Assembly (NCBI GenBank): GCA_050303615.1
Contig: JBNLCC010000146.1
Location: 1 to 17,915 of the forward strand
Reading direction: 5' to 3'
DNA: 17,915 nucleotides
Source of the DNA: CAZDXJ01 sp050303615
Lineage (GTDB): Bacteria > Pseudomonadota > Gammaproteobacteria > Methylococcales > Methylomonadaceae
The position numbers were made by a program, and so were the translations under genes. Every line of letters starts with the position of its first letter. The first letter of the stretch is position 1. A model generated the notes under the pieces. It worked only from the letters and a program-made list of their open reading frames with translations, was not told where the DNA came from and did no database searches. This document shows positions 1 through 8,831 of this stretch, piece after piece.

Positions 1-182
1 CGATATTCCTGAATAGTTTTCTTGCCGCGGCGGATGATGGTAATATCCGGTTGCAGTGTTTCGCCGCTTTGTACCGGCATCGGCAGGTCGGGCGGCTCCG
101 GCGCTGCTTCCAGGTCAGGTAAATCTTCGGCAAAAATAGGGATTGGTAATAATAAAACACTGAATATGATTAAACGACGCAT
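1..182 (-). CDS. DUF2782-like small periplasmic protein (partial, C-terminus off the left edge)
   Basis: The minus strand from an ATG at 182-180 is open to the window edge and encodes 60 residues. It starts MRRLIIFSVLLLPIPIFA, a signal peptide with a likely cleavage after Ala18, followed by an acidic, proline-rich linker (about residues 19-40). It then enters a block containing PDITIIRRGKKTIQEY. A Pro-rich linker followed by an 'IIRRG-K-I-EY' motif is what I recall for DUF2782 proteins, small exported proteins of unknown function in gammaproteobacteria, often near polA. The upstream sequence on its strand has a weak AGAG-like ribosome site. It is divergent from the SPFH gene with an 81-base gap, so the two may share a promoter region. 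Function is unknown; the family assignment is from memory of its pattern. Confidence 0.72.
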   Translation of the reverse strand, partial: MRRLIIFSVLLLPIPIFAEDLPDLEAAPEPPDLPMPVQSGETLQPDITIIRRGKKTIQEY

Positions 183-253
183 GAGTTGTCTCTACAAAAA
201 CTAATCATGGTAATCATATTACAGATTTTGCTAATGTGCTTGAATTAATTGAT

Positions 254-257
254 GGAG
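254..257 (+). promoter_or_regulatory. Ribosome binding site for the SPFH gene
   Basis: GGAG lies six bases before the ATG at 264. This supports starting the protein there (MNQVKIALAA) rather than at the TTG at 249 or the ATG at 252, which would place the site inside or at the start of the reading frame. Confidence 0.6.
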
Positions 258-263
258 AACGAG

Positions 264-1145
264 ATGAATCAGGTGAAAATTGCGCTGGCGGCAGTCGTCG
301 TTTTGTTGGTTTTGCTGGTCGTGTTCAATTCTTATACGACGGTCGAGGCGGGACATAATAAAGTGGCCACCTTATTCGGAAAAGTGCAGCCAAAACCCTA
401 TCCGGAAGGTCTGCATATCGTCAACCCCCTGTTGAATTTCGTCAGTTTCGATTTGCGCCAGTTGACCTATACCTGGGAGAAAGTACAAGTCCCTTCCCAG
501 GATAAACTGAAAACATCGATGGATATTTCCGTCACCTTCAGGCTCGACGGCGATAGAACGCCGCAAATACTTCAGCAAACCGGCATGTTGGAGGATGTCG
601 TTAACAAACATGTGACCCCCAAGGTCCGGTCGTTGTTGCGCGAGGCCGGTAAGACAGTGAAACAATCGCAGGATTTTTATCTGGATAGCGTGCAACAGGA
701 GCTTCAGGTTTATATGGAAGACGGCTTGAAGACCTATCTCGAGCCGAAAGGCGTCATTGTGATCGCCGTATTGTTTCGTGACATAACGCTGCCGAATGTG
801 GTGACTTCTGCCGTTATCCAAACTAAAGAACGTCAGGAACAATTGGAGCGGGAAAAAGCCCAGTTGATGATCGTCGAGCAACAAGCACAGCAGCAGGTAA
901 AAAATGCCGAAGCCAGGGAAATGGCGGCGATAGCCGATGCCAATGCCAAACGTACCCAGGCCGACGCCGAGGCTTACCGAATTGCCAAGGAAGCGGAAGC
1001 GCAGGCCAAAGCCAATGAATTATTGGCTAAATCGGTAACTCCGGTGCTGATTCAATACAATGCGATCCAAAAATGGGATGGTGCTTATCCGAAAACATTA
1101 ATGGGGCATAAAGCGGACGGACTGATTTTAAATTTGCCGAAGTAA
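264..1145 (+). CDS. SPFH/prohibitin-family membrane protein
   Basis: A 293-residue protein anchored by one N-terminal hydrophobic helix (about residues 5-22) followed by VEAGHNKVATLFGKV and 'YPEGLHIVNPL', the typical opening of an SPFH (stomatin/prohibitin/flotillin/HflC-K) domain that runs to about residue 190. A long Gln/Glu/Ala-rich coiled coil follows (about 190-255), as expected for the oligomerising region. Family members form large ring or cage assemblies on the inner membrane and modulate proteases or membrane microdomains. It stands alone, with no hflK partner, nfeD gene or protease next to it, so its client is unknown. A prohibitin-like label is safer than hflC. The start was chosen by the GGAG site at 254. 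The next gene begins 115 bases downstream. Confidence 0.85.
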   Translation: MNQVKIALAAVVVLLVLLVVFNSYTTVEAGHNKVATLFGKVQPKPYPEGLHIVNPLLNFVSFDLRQLTYTWEKVQVPSQDKLKTSMDISVTFRLDGDRTPQILQQTGMLEDVVNKHVTPKVRSLLREAGKTVKQSQDFYLDSVQQELQVYMEDGLKTYLEPKGVIVIAVLFRDITLPNVVTSAVIQTKERQEQLEREKAQLMIVEQQAQQQVKNAEAREMAAIADANAKRTQADAEAYRIAKEAEAQAKANELLAKSVTPVLIQYNAIQKWDGAYPKTLMGHKADGLILNLPK

Positions 1146-1260
1146 ATTGACGTAATTACTCAAGCCCTTTAACTTTATGTTCTCTCCTTGGGAAAAGCTT
1201 TGCAATAGGGAGATAAAATAGTTGGGAGTCAGAATAATTACAAATTGACAGGTCACACTA

Positions 1261-2568
1261 ATGAATGAAGAAACCTCAACAGCACATCAAATTGTTATCG
1301 TCGGCGGCGGCGCTGCCGGGCTTGAGTTGGCTACCAGCCTCGGCAATAAACTCGGTAAGAAAGGCATGACCGAGATTGTGTTACTGGATGCCTCGCATAC
1401 CCATATTTGGAAACCGCTGCTGCACGAAGTTGCCGCAGGAGTCTTGGATAGCGCGGAAGAAATCGAGTATTTGGCGCAAGCGTATCGGAGTCATTTTAGG
1501 TTCCGTTTGGGGCGCATGGAGGGCTTGGATCGCAGCAAAAAGGAAATTTATGTTAGTCCGACCTTAAGCAGCAATGGGGAGGAATTGATACCGCGGCGGA
1601 CATTTCGCTACGATACGCTGGTCATGTCGGTCGGCAGTGTCAGTAATACTTTCGGTATTCCGGGGGTGCAGGAACATTGCATGTTTTTGGATTCCGTCGC
1701 GCAGGCGTTTAAATTTCAGAAGCGGCTGGTGGAAACTTACATCAAATTGCACGCCGGCAAAGCGAGACTGTCCGGCAAGCAACTGTCGATTGCCATTGTC
1801 GGTGCCGGTGCCACTGGCGTGGAGCTGTCCGCCGAATTACATAGGGTAACTCACATGCTGGCTATGTACGGTCTGGACAATGCCGGCGACGTAAGGATTA
1901 CCATCATCGAAGCGGCAACCCGATTGCTGCCGGCACTGCCGGATAAACTGGCACATGCCACGCAACGGCAGTTAAAGAAACTGGATATCGATCTTAAACT
2001 CGGCCGTAAGGTGGTTGAAATAACCGAACAGGGCATAAAAACCGATGACGGCGAGCTGATTGCGGCCGACCTTAAGGTATGGGCCGCCGGCATTAAGGCA
2101 CCGGATTGGATGCGCAATCTGGACGGTTTGGAGACCAATGCCATTAACCAACTGGTTGTCGATCAGACGCTGCAGACCAGCGATCCGGATATTTTTGCCA
2201 TCGGTGATTGCGCAGCCTGCCCTTGGCCCGGACACCCGGGTAATGTTCCGCCCCGCGCCCAGGCGGCGCACCAGCAGGCGGCAACTCTGTGTAAAACATT
2301 GGTCAACCGCCTGCAGGGCCGCTCCCCGCTGCCCTATGTTTATCGCGATTACGGTTCGCTGGTTTCTCTGGGAAAATATTCCACGGTAGGCAATTTGATG
2401 GGCAATTTGATGGGGTCGGTAACGATAGGCGGATTGATTGCCCGGATTGTTTATCTCTCCTTATATAAAATGCATCAGGTTTCCGTGCATGGTTATTTCA
2501 GAACGGCGACACTGACGCTTTCGAATTTATTTCGCCGCAGTACCCATGCTCGCATTAAATTGCACTGA
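1261..2568 (+). CDS. ndh: Type II NADH dehydrogenase (NADH:quinone oxidoreductase)
   Basis: A single-subunit, non-proton-pumping flavoenzyme of the respiratory chain that oxidises NADH and reduces quinone at the inner face of the cytoplasmic membrane. The 435-residue length matches the family. The FAD-binding Rossmann motif GGGAAG is at residues 15-20, the NADH-binding motif GAGATG at 181-186, and the second FAD contact AIGDCA at about 313-318 with Asp316. The C-terminal tail with YLSLYKMHQVSVHGYFRTA and ending RIKLH closely resembles the membrane-anchoring tail of E. coli Ndh. An ACAGG-like site sits before the ATG. It is flanked by gaps of 115 and 130 bases, so it is probably transcribed alone. 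I saw no clear promoter or operator. Confidence 0.95.
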   Translation: MNEETSTAHQIVIVGGGAAGLELATSLGNKLGKKGMTEIVLLDASHTHIWKPLLHEVAAGVLDSAEEIEYLAQAYRSHFRFRLGRMEGLDRSKKEIYVSPTLSSNGEELIPRRTFRYDTLVMSVGSVSNTFGIPGVQEHCMFLDSVAQAFKFQKRLVETYIKLHAGKARLSGKQLSIAIVGAGATGVELSAELHRVTHMLAMYGLDNAGDVRITIIEAATRLLPALPDKLAHATQRQLKKLDIDLKLGRKVVEITEQGIKTDDGELIAADLKVWAAGIKAPDWMRNLDGLETNAINQLVVDQTLQTSDPDIFAIGDCAACPWPGHPGNVPPRAQAAHQQAATLCKTLVNRLQGRSPLPYVYRDYGSLVSLGKYSTVGNLMGNLMGSVTIGGLIARIVYLSLYKMHQVSVHGYFRTATLTLSNLFRRSTHARIKLH

Positions 2569-2698
2569 TTGATACCCATCGCATATCAGACTTCGGCAAC
2601 TTTATCTCTTTGCCCTTTGGGAGCAGACGGGATGAGCGGATATAAAAAACCGGAATTTGATGTGCGAACACTAGATAAAAGCCAGGACTGTTTGATCA

Positions 2699-5600
2699 AT
2701 GATGACTATCGCAATTGACAAGTTTAAAAAGCCTCTATTTATCAGCGCCGGAACGATTGTTTGCTACGCAATACTGGGTTTTTTCATTATTCCAGCACTG
2801 CTTAAGGCCAAATTGCCGGAAATTGTCCAACAACAAACCGCAAAGCCGGCGTCGGTGGCCGATGTGCAATTCAATCCGTTTTCTTTTGAAATGAGCATTC
2901 AAGGGTTTGAGCTCACCGAAGCCGATGGTCAAAAAATAGCAGCGTTGCAAAATCTTTATATGAATTTCGGCATTTGGTCTTCGATAAAACATTGGGCGAT
3001 CGCGTTTGACAAAATCTATCTGAGCCAGCCTTTTATCGATATCACTATCCGCAAGGACGGTTCTTTGAATCTGGCCGATTTAGCGGCAACCGGCGAAACT
3101 GATGAAGCAGAGCAGCCTCAGCCGGCGGAAAAACCTTTTCCGATTTGGCTGCGGCAGATAAAAATAAAGGACGGTGAGCTCGACATCGCCGATCTTTCTT
3201 TGCCCGAACCCTATCGAAAGAAAATCACCCAATTAGATATCGATGTTGAGAAACTGGCTACCGTTACTGTCCAAAAAAAAGGTAAAGACAGCCTGTCGTT
3301 GCACTTCGTCAACGGCGGCGGTATCGAATGGCACGGCGATGTCGAATTGGCGCCGGTGGTGCAGGCCGAAGGCCACGTTATCGTTAAGGACCTCAATAGC
3401 CAGATACTGTGGGAGTATCTCAGACAGAAGCTGGGATTTAATATTAATCAAGGCACATGGAACCTGACCACCGATTATATTTTCCGGATCGAGGAACAGC
3501 AAACCATACTGGCTTTTTCAAAAAGCCACTTGACGCTGACCGACGTGCTTGATGATGGCGGGCTGCTGGAATGGCGCGGAAATGTCGACGTATTGCCGCT
3601 GATTAACTCCAATGGTAATGTGCAATTGCAGCAGGTCAGCCTGCAGAAGCTTTGGCAGCATATTCCCGAACATGAGAAATTCATCGTCGATCGCGGCGAA
3701 TTGAATCTGCAGACCGATTATGCCTTTCACATGACTGAACCGGTCCCGCAACAAATGCAACTTGAATTCTCGAGCAGTAAAGCCGCGTTAACCAACGTTT
3801 TTGACCAGGGCGATGCTATTTTATGGGAAGGTGGGGCAACGGTAATGCCGGCGTTGAAAACGGAGGGCAGCCTTGTCATCAAAAAACTGAATTTACATCC
3901 GCTCTGGCAGAAAACGCAGCAGCATGTGGACTTTAAAATACAGCAGGGCGGCTTGAATTTGCAGACCGATTATGCCTTTCAAATGGTGGACGATCAGCCC
4001 GGCGTAACGTTGTCGAAGGGACGCTTGCAACTCAATGACCTCGCTCTGTCGCCCAAGGATTCCGAACAAACCCTGGTCAAGGTGGCGGATTTGAGCTTGC
4101 AGGATCTGTCTTTTGATTTGCAAAAACAGCAGATTGATATTGCCGACGTGGCAACGGGGCATGCCGTTTTGCTGACCGGGATAAACCGGCAGGGTGACGT
4201 CAATTTGGCTGAAATGTTTACCGGCAAAGCCGTTAGTGAAGCCGCCGAACAGGCGGCACAAGCAATACCCGAAGCAGCGGGCAAACCCTGGCTGATCAAT
4301 ATCGGCCATATCGCGCTGCAAGACTATACGGTCGATCTCACCCGGGAAACGGCCGGTGATCCGGTAAAGGTCAAGCTTGCGCCGATCGATATCACCATTG
4401 ACAATTTCACGAATGCGCCGCATAAACCGTTTGCATTGCAAGCGGGTATTGGTGTCGAAAAATCGGGAAAAATTACCGCGCAAGGCTCGATTGGAGCTGA
4501 TCCGCTAACCGTGAATCTGGATGTCAAGGCAACGGCCATCGCGCTTCAACCTTTACAGCCCTTTCTCGGTCAAACCACCAAACTGGAACTGGTGCGCGGC
4601 GATGCTTACCTGGACAGCAACATCGATTTGTCTTTGGCGGATAAACAAAAAACCGCATTGAAGGTTTCAGGCTATGCCAGTGTTAATGATTTGAAAACGG
4701 TGGAAGCAAAAAATAACAAGGCATTTTTGAAATGGCGAAAACTGGACTTGAAAAAATTTCTGTTCACCTTGGAGCCGTTAAAACTGCAAATTGCCAGGGT
4801 CGATGTGGACGGCATCGACACCAAGGTCATCATCAACGAAGACAAGACGACCAACCTGGGCTATATTTTCTCCGCTCCGCAAGCTCCCGCTGGCGGTGAT
4901 AAGAAGCCTGGGCCCGAAGCCGCCGGCAAAGCCGAAAAGCCATTGGCGCTGAAAATCGATACCGTAAAAATCAATGATGCCGCGGGTTTTTTTGCGGACC
5001 GGTCTTTGATCCTCCCCTTTGCCGCCGATATTCAACAACTCAATGGCGCAATAAAGAATATATCCACGGAGCAACAAACCCGCTCGGTAATTTTGTTGGA
5101 AGGCAAAGCCAATCAAACGGCACCGTTGCTGATCGAGGGCAGCGTTGAACCTTTCGCTTTCGAAAAACACCTCGATATTTTACTGCAGTTTCATGATATG
5201 AATATGACCGGACTGACACCTTATATGGCCCAGTTCGCCGGTTATAAAGTTGAAAAAGGCAAGCTTTCCGTCGATTTGCAGTATCGGATAGAAAACCGGA
5301 AGCTGACGGCTGACAACAAGGTGGTGATAAATCAACTGACCCTGGGCGAAGTAGTGGAAAGTCCGGACAGCGTCTCTTTGCCGGTAACACTGGCTGTCGC
5401 CTTGTTGAAGGATGCGGATGGCGTGATTGATCTTGATTTGCCGCTCAAAGGCGATCTAAACGATCCTCAATTCAGCATATTCGGGCTGCTCGGCGATGTG
5501 TTGTTCAATCTGTTGAGCAAGGCGGTCACATCGCCGTTTGCCTTGGTGGGAAGCTTGCTGGATGCCGACACCGACCTGAGCAAAGTTTATTTCGCAGCGG

Positions 5601-6157
5601 GGCGCGCGGCATTGGATGATCAACAAAAGCAAGTGCTTGATACCCTTGCTGAAGGGCTGCTGCAACGTCCGCAATTACAGCTTGAAATCAGGGGCATTGC
5701 TTATCGGCAGCAAGACGGCAAGGGCCTGGCGGAACTGGCGGTGATGAACCGTATCAAGACCATTGCCTGGCAGGACTTGGACGAGGATGACCGTCCGGCC
5801 AACATCGAGCGGACGGTTTTGTCCGAAGAGGATTATCGCGAAATACTGACCAAGCTTTATGAAAAGAAATTCGGCGATCAGGCGGAACAATTGGTGGATA
5901 TGGCGGAAGATGCTCCTGATCCGGCGTCGGCAAAAAAATATTATGCGCAAATGAAGCAAAAACTGGTCGAAACAATTCCGGTTGCGAGCCATGAATTGGA
6001 TCATCTGGCAATGCGGCGTGCGGATAACATTGCCGCCTATATCACCGAGCATGCCAAAGTGCCGGCGCGGCAAGTGTACATTGTCGGCCAGGCGCTACGC
6101 GAGACGGCGGAGGATAATGATATCGTCGTCGATCTCGAACTGGGTGCGGTCAAGTGA
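2699..6157 (+). CDS. DUF748 (AsmA-superfamily-like) envelope protein with tandem repeats
   Basis: A very long 1152-residue protein. One N-terminal transmembrane helix (about residues 10-35) is followed by a large periplasmic part rich in beta-strand-like, alternating hydrophobic sequence. The order is: N-terminal AsmA-like region (about 40-200); three tandem repeats of 81-84 residues (about 200-450), each with a G-x-x-EW/LWEG element and an N-L-x-T-D-Y-x-F element; middle AsmA-like region (about 520-900); and a conserved C-terminal block (about 960-1150) containing VYFAAGRAALDDQQKQ. This matches the DUF748 family as I know it, related to AsmA/YhdP/TamB proteins that are thought to move phospholipids or otherwise serve outer-membrane biogenesis. 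Two ATGs occur at 2699 and 2702; AGGA at 2684 slightly favours the first. Function here is inferred only from the superfamily. Confidence 0.82.
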   Translation: MMTIAIDKFKKPLFISAGTIVCYAILGFFIIPALLKAKLPEIVQQQTAKPASVADVQFNPFSFEMSIQGFELTEADGQKIAALQNLYMNFGIWSSIKHWAIAFDKIYLSQPFIDITIRKDGSLNLADLAATGETDEAEQPQPAEKPFPIWLRQIKIKDGELDIADLSLPEPYRKKITQLDIDVEKLATVTVQKKGKDSLSLHFVNGGGIEWHGDVELAPVVQAEGHVIVKDLNSQILWEYLRQKLGFNINQGTWNLTTDYIFRIEEQQTILAFSKSHLTLTDVLDDGGLLEWRGNVDVLPLINSNGNVQLQQVSLQKLWQHIPEHEKFIVDRGELNLQTDYAFHMTEPVPQQMQLEFSSSKAALTNVFDQGDAILWEGGATVMPALKTEGSLVIKKLNLHPLWQKTQQHVDFKIQQGGLNLQTDYAFQMVDDQPGVTLSKGRLQLNDLALSPKDSEQTLVKVADLSLQDLSFDLQKQQIDIADVATGHAVLLTGINRQGDVNLAEMFTGKAVSEAAEQAAQAIPEAAGKPWLINIGHIALQDYTVDLTRETAGDPVKVKLAPIDITIDNFTNAPHKPFALQAGIGVEKSGKITAQGSIGADPLTVNLDVKATAIALQPLQPFLGQTTKLELVRGDAYLDSNIDLSLADKQKTALKVSGYASVNDLKTVEAKNNKAFLKWRKLDLKKFLFTLEPLKLQIARVDVDGIDTKVIINEDKTTNLGYIFSAPQAPAGGDKKPGPEAAGKAEKPLALKIDTVKINDAAGFFADRSLILPFAADIQQLNGAIKNISTEQQTRSVILLEGKANQTAPLLIEGSVEPFAFEKHLDILLQFHDMNMTGLTPYMAQFAGYKVEKGKLSVDLQYRIENRKLTADNKVVINQLTLGEVVESPDSVSLPVTLAVALLKDADGVIDLDLPLKGDLNDPQFSIFGLLGDVLFNLLSKAVTSPFALVGSLLDADTDLSKVYFAAGRAALDDQQKQVLDTLAEGLLQRPQLQLEIRGIAYRQQDGKGLAELAVMNRIKTIAWQDLDEDDRPANIERTVLSEEDYREILTKLYEKKFGDQAEQLVDMAEDAPDPASAKKYYAQMKQKLVETIPVASHELDHLAMRRADNIAAYITEHAKVPARQVYIVGQALRETAEDNDIVVDLELGAVK

Positions 6158-6174
6158 TCCTATACAAGATAGAG

Positions 6175-6180
6175 TATAAT
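6175..6180 (+). promoter_or_regulatory. Possible -10 element before the YcxB-like gene
   Basis: An exact TATAAT lies 39 bases before the next start codon, in an AT-rich gap. The bases about 17 upstream (AAGTGA) are a poor -35 match and fall in the end of the preceding gene, so this promoter is only tentative. Confidence 0.3.
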
Positions 6181-6218
6181 AGCGAGCTACTTCGAAAATC
6201 TAAAACAGAAATATAAAA

Positions 6219-6740
6219 ATGTTAGAAATAGAATATGAATTCCGCGAAAAGGATTTAATCCATTTTAACGAGGCAAAATATAAAAAATCGGAAGAGATTC
6301 AGAAAAAAATAAGGAAAAACAGACTGATAGTTCCGGGGATACTGGCGTTAATCGGCATGTTTTACGTTACCTATTATGGAGACATGACAACCGGGTTATA
6401 TATTACATTATTAGCCGGTTTACTTGCGTTGACTTCGCCCATGGTGATGCGCTGGAGTTTTCGGCAGCAGGTTCTCAGCAACTACACCGACAAGGAAAAA
6501 GTCAATATGTTCGGTCATTATAAATTGACCATCGACCCCAGTGCATTGATAGAAAAATCCCCTTCGGGAAAACACAAAATGCCGTGGAACGACTTGCTGC
6601 GTGTCGAATATGGCGATAAGTATGTTTATATTTACGTGGATATTGATTCCGCATTGATTATTCCGGTGGAAGCGGTAACCAAAGGAAATCTGGAGGAGTT
6701 TGCCGAAAAGGTTGAAGACATGATCGAGCGTTTGGGCTAA
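6219..6740 (+). CDS. YcxB-like two-helix membrane protein
   Basis: A 173-residue protein with a charged, Lys-rich N-terminus, two membrane helices (about residues 36-54 and 58-77) separated by a short loop, and a soluble C-terminal domain. That domain has the pattern of YcxB-like proteins: MPWNDLLRVEYGDKYVYIYV followed by ALIIPVEAV. Its role is unknown; such domains are often likened to PH-like folds at the membrane. The first part of the gene is visibly AT-rich compared with its neighbours, and there is no clear Shine-Dalgarno before the ATG. A TATAAT at 6175 suggests its own promoter. Its stop codon overlaps that of the small minus-strand gene that follows. Confidence 0.7.
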   Translation: MLEIEYEFREKDLIHFNEAKYKKSEEIQKKIRKNRLIVPGILALIGMFYVTYYGDMTTGLYITLLAGLLALTSPMVMRWSFRQQVLSNYTDKEKVNMFGHYKLTIDPSALIEKSPSGKHKMPWNDLLRVEYGDKYVYIYVDIDSALIIPVEAVTKGNLEEFAEKVEDMIERLG

Positions 6741-6907
6741 AGCACCCCGTCTCTTTTTTGAATGTAGCGGCGGCAGGCAGCGACGCATTCCGGCTTTGAT
6801 TTATACGGGCCGCTAATCATGTCGACGGTATAAAACCACCAGCCTTGTTCATTGACGAAGTATCTGTCTTGAGGTTTGAATAATGGATGCCGGGGTTTTC
6901 TCTGCAT
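6737..6907 (-). CDS. Small DUF6316-like protein (56 aa)
   Basis: The minus strand from the ATG at 6907-6905 to TAG at 6739-6737 encodes 56 residues. After a basic N-terminus comes DRYFVNEQGWWFYTV, then a GPY turn, a spaced 'KPECVAACRRYI' helix and a charged tail. The order 'RYF-x-x-G-WWF-T ... GP(Y/F)-S ... YI' is what I recall for DUF6316, very small soluble proteins of unknown function in gammaproteobacteria. The frame fills the gap between the YcxB-like gene and yheS almost entirely, and the protein has a folded-domain composition rather than a shadow's. The first possible start after an in-frame stop is this ATG. It has no strong ribosome site, which lowers certainty. Confidence 0.62.
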   Translation of the reverse strand: MQRKPRHPLFKPQDRYFVNEQGWWFYTVDMISGPYKSKPECVAACRRYIQKRDGVL

Positions 6908-6935
6908 GTAAAATATTGTAACCGGTCAGGTTGTT

Positions 6936-8825
6936 ATGCTGAACTTTAATCATATCTCAATACGGCGCGGAAATAACTTATTGTTCTCCGGCGCCTCTTT
7001 TATCATCCATAAAGGCCGGAATGTCGGGGTAACCGGTGCCAACGGGGTGGGAAAGTCCAGCTTATTTGCATTGATTCGTAATGAACTGCAGCCGGATGAA
7101 GGTGAATTTTCAATACCGCCCGGCCTGGAAATCGCGCATGTCGCGCAGGAAACACCGCCGGTCGCGATGCCGGCCATTGAATACGTGATTGACGGCGACC
7201 GTGAACTGCGCAAGCTTGAACGGCAGTTGGCTGAGGCGGAGCGCGATGCGAACGGCGTGAAACAGGCTGAAATTCACGCCGGACTGGATGCTATTGGCGG
7301 TTATACCGCCACGTCGAGGGCGTCGCGATTGATGAGCGGATTGGGTTTTACCCCCGCGCAGCACTATGATGCGGTCAGCGAGTTTTCCGGCGGATGGCGG
7401 ATGCGCCTGAACCTCGCCCAGGCACTGATGTGCCGTTCCGATGTGTTGCTGTTGGACGAGCCCACCAACCATCTTGATTTGGATGCAGTTTTCTGGTTGC
7501 AGGAATGGCTGGAGAAATATCCCGGCACGCTATTGCTGATTTCCCATGACCGTGACTTTCTGGATACCATTGCGACCCACATCGTCCATATCGAACACCA
7601 GCAAGCCGAGATTTATAGCGGAAATTACTCCGCTTTTGAAAAAATGCGTGCCGAAAAACTGGCCCAGCAACAATCCGCTTACCAAAAACAACAGCAGGAA
7701 ATCGCACATATCCGGAGTTTCATCGACCGCTTTCGGGTCAAGGCGACCAAAGCCAAGCAAGCGCAAAGCCGTATCAAATCATTGCAACGCATGACGTTGA
7801 TTGCCCAGGCGCATGTTGATTCCCCATTTAATTTCAGTTTCTTCGAGCCGGAAAAATTACCGGATCCGCTGCTGCGCCTGGAGCAGGTGCATGCCGGCTA
7901 TGGCACCACTGAAATTCTTAACGGGGTCGATCTCTCATTGTCCCCGGGTGACCGAATCGGTTTGCTGGGTCCGAACGGTGCCGGCAAATCGACGCTGATC
8001 AAATTGCTGGTTGGCGAATTACTGCCGCTTGCGGGTCAGCGGAACTGCTCGGAATCGCTGAAAATTGGCTATTTTGCGCAACATCAATTGGAGCAGTTGC
8101 AGCTTGACGATAGCCCCTTAGGACATTTACAGAAACTTGATTCCAAGGCGACTGAAAAGGAATTAAGAAATTTTCTCGGCGGATTTAATTTTCATGGCGA
8201 CAAGGCCTTGCAAAACGTGGCGCCCTTTTCCGGCGGCGAAAAGGCGCGTCTGGTACTGGCGTTGCTGGTCTATCAAAACCCCAATCTGCTGCTGTTGGAT
8301 GAACCGACCAATCACCTTGACCTGGAAATGCGCCATGCTCTCGGCATGGCTTTGCAGGATTACCGGGGGGCCGTCGTTGTGGTGTCTCACGACCGGCATT
8401 TATTACGTTCAGTGGCCGATCAACTGCTGTTGGTGGCACATGGCCGGGTCGGACCGTTTGACGGGGACTTGGACGACTATCGTGTATGGCTGACCGAGCA
8501 GAGAAAAACCGCAGATCAGTCCGAACAAGGCCTAACTGTCCGGAGCGTTACCAAAAAAGAACAACGCCGGCTTGATGCCGAATTAAGGCAAAAACTTAAA
8601 CCGTTGCGCGATGCCTTGATAAAAATAGAAAAACAAGTCGCCCAATTACATCAGGACCAACAACGGCTCGAACAGCAATTGGCGGATCCGGCAATTTATT
8701 CCGAAGCGCAAAAAGATCGCCTAAAAGAGTTACTGCAGCAAAAGGCTGCTATCGACAATGCATTGGATGACGCCGAAAATTGTTGGTTGGAAGTGACCGA
8801 GAACCTGGAAGCGGCGCAAGAGTGA
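6936..8825 (+). CDS. yheS: ABC-F family ATPase, YheS type
   Basis: A soluble protein of 629 residues (E. coli YheS is of similar length) with two ABC ATPase domains and no membrane part. The first nucleotide domain has Walker A GANGVGKS (34-41), signature FSGGW (150-154) and Walker B LLLDEPTNHLD (Asp174-Glu175). The second has GPNGAGKST (from 345), FSGGE (431-435) and LLLLDEPTNHLD (Asp455-Glu456). Between them lies the charged ABC-F linker with FRVKATKAKQAQSRIKSL. A coiled coil fills the C-terminus (about 530-625). ABC-F proteins act on the ribosome; YheS is a translation factor of that group. CAGG precedes the ATG at a suitable distance. A membrane-protein gene starts six bases after its stop, so the two probably form an operon. 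Confidence 0.93.
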   Translation: MLNFNHISIRRGNNLLFSGASFIIHKGRNVGVTGANGVGKSSLFALIRNELQPDEGEFSIPPGLEIAHVAQETPPVAMPAIEYVIDGDRELRKLERQLAEAERDANGVKQAEIHAGLDAIGGYTATSRASRLMSGLGFTPAQHYDAVSEFSGGWRMRLNLAQALMCRSDVLLLDEPTNHLDLDAVFWLQEWLEKYPGTLLLISHDRDFLDTIATHIVHIEHQQAEIYSGNYSAFEKMRAEKLAQQQSAYQKQQQEIAHIRSFIDRFRVKATKAKQAQSRIKSLQRMTLIAQAHVDSPFNFSFFEPEKLPDPLLRLEQVHAGYGTTEILNGVDLSLSPGDRIGLLGPNGAGKSTLIKLLVGELLPLAGQRNCSESLKIGYFAQHQLEQLQLDDSPLGHLQKLDSKATEKELRNFLGGFNFHGDKALQNVAPFSGGEKARLVLALLVYQNPNLLLLDEPTNHLDLEMRHALGMALQDYRGAVVVVSHDRHLLRSVADQLLLVAHGRVGPFDGDLDDYRVWLTEQRKTADQSEQGLTVRSVTKKEQRRLDAELRQKLKPLRDALIKIEKQVAQLHQDQQRLEQQLADPAIYSEAQKDRLKELLQQKAAIDNALDDAENCWLEVTENLEAAQE

Positions 8826-8831
8826 CAGGCC

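Noticed and set aside
249..263. Upstream TTG (249) and ATG (252) as starts of the SPFH gene
   Set aside because: The GGAG at 254-257 is well placed only for the ATG at 264, which also gives a normal N-terminus.
372..884. Minus-strand frame (170 codons) inside the SPFH gene
   Set aside because: Antisense shadow with Gln/His/Leu-rich sequence mirroring the coiled-coil codons of the real gene.
2632..2718. 28-codon frame overlapping the start of the DUF748 gene by 20 bases
   Set aside because: Polar sequence without domain or signal features and no stronger ribosome site than the gene itself. A leader peptide cannot be excluded but is not supported.
3893..4483. Long minus-strand frame (196 codons) inside the DUF748 gene
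   Set aside because: It lies wholly antisense to a clear coding gene, has no recognisable domain, and similar antisense frames occur along the whole gene.
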